A stretch of 5,481 nt of DNA from an uncultured Muribaculum sp. (GTDB lineage: Bacteria > Bacteroidota > Bacteroidia > Bacteroidales > Muribaculaceae): NCBI GenBank assembly GCA_910578835.1, contig CAJTSK010000061.1:1-5481 (forward strand), written 5' to 3'. Below, piece by piece: positions 4,391 to 5,481 of this stretch. The notes under the pieces were generated by a model that worked only from the letters and a program-made list of their open reading frames with translations, was not told where the DNA came from and searched no databases. The translations under genes were made by a program, and so were the position numbers. Each line of letters opens with the position of its first letter. The first letter of the stretch is position 1.

Positions 4391-4484
4391 CCCCTCCGCA
4401 AAATGTTAAAAAATGTATATCCGTGAAGCCTGTTTCAGGGACCCGGATTTTTGGGTCAGCGGATTTTTCCGGTGGGCGGAGGGG
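4391..4484. repeat. 94-base inverted-repeat element with three internal hairpins
   Basis: Perfect 9-base ends CCCCTCCGC (4391-4399) and GCGGAGGGG (4476-4484) enclose three closely spaced hairpins: CCTG-TTT-CAGG (4429-4439), GACCC/GGGTC with an eight-base loop (4440-4457) and CGGA-TTTT-TCCG (4460-4471). As RNA this would be a closing stem with a multi-way junction; as DNA it could be a REP- or MITE-like dispersed element. It starts right after the tRNA-Gln terminator and is more GC-rich than its surroundings. No clear target duplication flanks it, no protein frame in it is convincing, and no promoter is seen close by. The sequence after it, 4485-4691, shows only an unconvincing 40-codon ORF. 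Confidence 0.5.
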
Positions 4485-4692
4485 ATATCAAGAGTATAGT
4501 GTTGCCAGTCTGAACATAAAGAATTTTTTAAGACAGAAGGATGTCGAATGGCTCTGCCTATACGAGCCTGTGCGCCGACACCAGTTAACGTACTACTTCT
4601 AACCGCGACCAATGCCGCCAGCTCCCATAGTAGCCGATGGCATTATCCATCTTTCTCTCAACTCATATAATTATGTTTCACAGCATATTCAA

Positions 4693-4723
4693 TTGCCATC
4701 TCAGAAAATTTTTGCTAATTTTG
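4693..4723 (+). promoter_or_regulatory. Promoter of the restriction gene
   Basis: TTG (4693-4695), a 20-base spacer and TAATTTTG (4716-4723) match the Bacteroidetes consensus. Transcription should begin near 4729, leaving a leader of about 150 bases before the ATG at 4879. Confidence 0.65.
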
Positions 4724-4728
4724 CAATA

Positions 4729-4878
4729 TGTAACCTTAAACTTCTGAAGATGACCAAAACGGTTTAATCCCAACGGCAGCGATGCCTCCAAACCAATAAA
4801 ATCCTTAAAACTCCCAAGCAGTCGTTACAGGTTCGGTCAGCCCTCAGATAACTGCAAACGGAGTTTTTGTTTTTATAA
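4729..4878 (+). promoter_or_regulatory. Long 5' leader of the restriction gene with a GNRA hairpin
   Basis: Within the predicted untranslated leader, GGTTT (4761-4765) pairs with AAACC (4790-4794) and encloses the hairpin GGCA-GCGA-TGCC (4775-4786), whose loop is of the GNRA type. The leader ends in a T-rich stretch (4864-4876) just before the start codon. No known riboswitch is recognised. It may affect expression of the restriction subunit, but this is inference from structure alone. Confidence 0.35.
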
Positions 4879-5481
4879 ATGGCACTTACTCAAAGCGAAG
4901 ATGCACTGGAAAAAGGTCTGATAAAGACCCTCAGGGATATGGCGTATGAATACGTTGAAATCCATGAGGAGACTAACCTTATATCAAATTTCAAGCAACA
5001 GTTGGAGAAACACAACGCCAAAGAGCTTGCATCGCATGGCAGAACTGAGCTTACAGATAATGAGTTCAATAAGGTCATGCTCTATCTTGAAGGTGGTACA
5101 ACGTTTGAGAAAGCCAAAAAACTGCGGGATTTGCTTCCTTTGGAACTTGACAACGGGCAGCGCGTATGGCTTGAATTTCTTAATCGTCATAAATGGTGTC
5201 AGAATGAATTTCAAGTCTCCAACCAGATAACGGTAGAAGGCCGTCGTCAGTGCCGTTATGATGTTACCATTCTGATTAACGGACTGCCATTGGTGCAGAT
5301 TGAGTTGAAGAAACGTGGTGTTGAATTAAAACAAGCATACAATCAGGTTCAACGCTATCACAAGACATCATTTCACGGACTGTTCAACTATATTCAGATT
5401 TTCGTGATTTCTAATGGCGTGAACACGGCGCATAGTAAAAATCCTGTGTTTAAGCGTAGATATTACAGAGACGGAAGATGA
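4879..5481 (+). CDS. hsdR: Type I restriction enzyme HsdR, N-terminal nuclease domain only (200 aa, truncated)
   Basis: HsdR is the motor and DNA-cutting subunit of type I restriction-modification complexes, acting with HsdM and HsdS. The N-terminus (LTQSEDALEKGLIKTLRDMAYEYV) and the PD-(D/E)xK nuclease core fit the HSDR_N domain: D128 in RYDVTI, E142 and K144 in IELKK, then Q156 and Y160 of a QxxxY motif, and the strand QIFVISNGVNT (173-183). The ATG is favoured because MALTQSE matches the usual family start. After T183 the expected family sequence is lost and the frame ends in an unrelated, basic tail (AHSKNPVFKRRYYRDGR) with TGA at the window edge. The helicase domains, about 800 residues, are absent. 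The other two frames after 5428 do not restore HsdR sequence, so a rearrangement is more likely than a simple frameshift. A nuclease domain alone should not restrict DNA. No hsdM or hsdS is visible. Confidence 0.85.
   Translation: MALTQSEDALEKGLIKTLRDMAYEYVEIHEETNLISNFKQQLEKHNAKELASHGRTELTDNEFNKVMLYLEGGTTFEKAKKLRDLLPLELDNGQRVWLEFLNRHKWCQNEFQVSNQITVEGRRQCRYDVTILINGLPLVQIELKKRGVELKQAYNQVQRYHKTSFHGLFNYIQIFVISNGVNTAHSKNPVFKRRYYRDGR

Noticed and set aside
4271..4602. 110-codon plus-strand and overlapping minus-strand frames around tRNA-Gln and the inverted-repeat element
   Set aside because: They begin inside or run through the tRNA and its terminator and continue through stem-loop sequence.
4548..4670. 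40-codon plus-strand ORF (starts MALPIRACAPTPVN) with an AGAAGG purine run upstream
   Set aside because: Shine-Dalgarno pairing is rarely used in this phylum, no promoter precedes it, and the sequence has no protein-like helix or domain pattern; kept only as a possible remnant or repeat.

Overview
This window looks like a chromosomal segment from a Bacteroidales bacterium; Muribaculaceae is a plausible family, but that is inference. The main evidence is a set of promoters of the Bacteroidetes primary-sigma type, a TTTG or TTG near -33 and TAnnTTTG near -7 with 19-20 bases between. They precede both outward tRNA operons, the tRNA-Gln gene, a short promoter-terminator unit and the restriction gene. 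The genes lack convincing Shine-Dalgarno sequences, and no tRNA gene encodes its CCA end, which also fits the phylum.

Layout. Positions 1-158 hold two identical tRNA-Arg(ACG) genes on the minus strand, the first cut by the window edge. A divergent promoter region (178-299) drives them leftward and drives tRNA-Gly(GCC), a second identical tRNA-Gly(GCC) and tRNA-Leu(GAG) rightward (329-632), closed by a strong hairpin terminator. Next comes a 302-codon gene of unknown function (784-1692, plus). Convergent to it is a minus-strand cluster (2866 down to 2059): a possible 24-residue membrane peptide, a 75-residue protein with two membrane segments, and a 170-residue acidic coiled-coil protein ending in seven four-residue D-F-D-D/G repeats. 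A 49-base compound hairpin lies between the convergent genes.

From 2867 to 3382 there is no clear protein gene. It does hold a near-consensus promoter (3208-3238) followed about 40 bases later by a textbook intrinsic terminator (3279-3310), so a transcript of about 65 nt is expected. A YqgE/AlgH-family gene follows on the minus strand (3383-3985) with its own promoter. A tRNA-Gln(CTG) gene with promoter and terminator lies at 4217-4388. About 490 bases without a clear gene follow, containing a GC-rich 94-base inverted-repeat element with three internal hairpins (4391-4484), then a promoter and a roughly 150-base leader. The window ends with the N-terminal nuclease domain of a type I restriction HsdR subunit (4879-5481), which stops after 200 codons where the family normally runs to about 1000.

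The tRNA genes and yqgE are housekeeping. The accessory or unexplained material is the acidic-repeat membrane cluster, the short promoter-terminator unit, the structured element and the shortened hsdR. No complete new system can be claimed from this window. The best candidates for something undescribed are the three-gene minus-strand cluster and the two RNA candidates.
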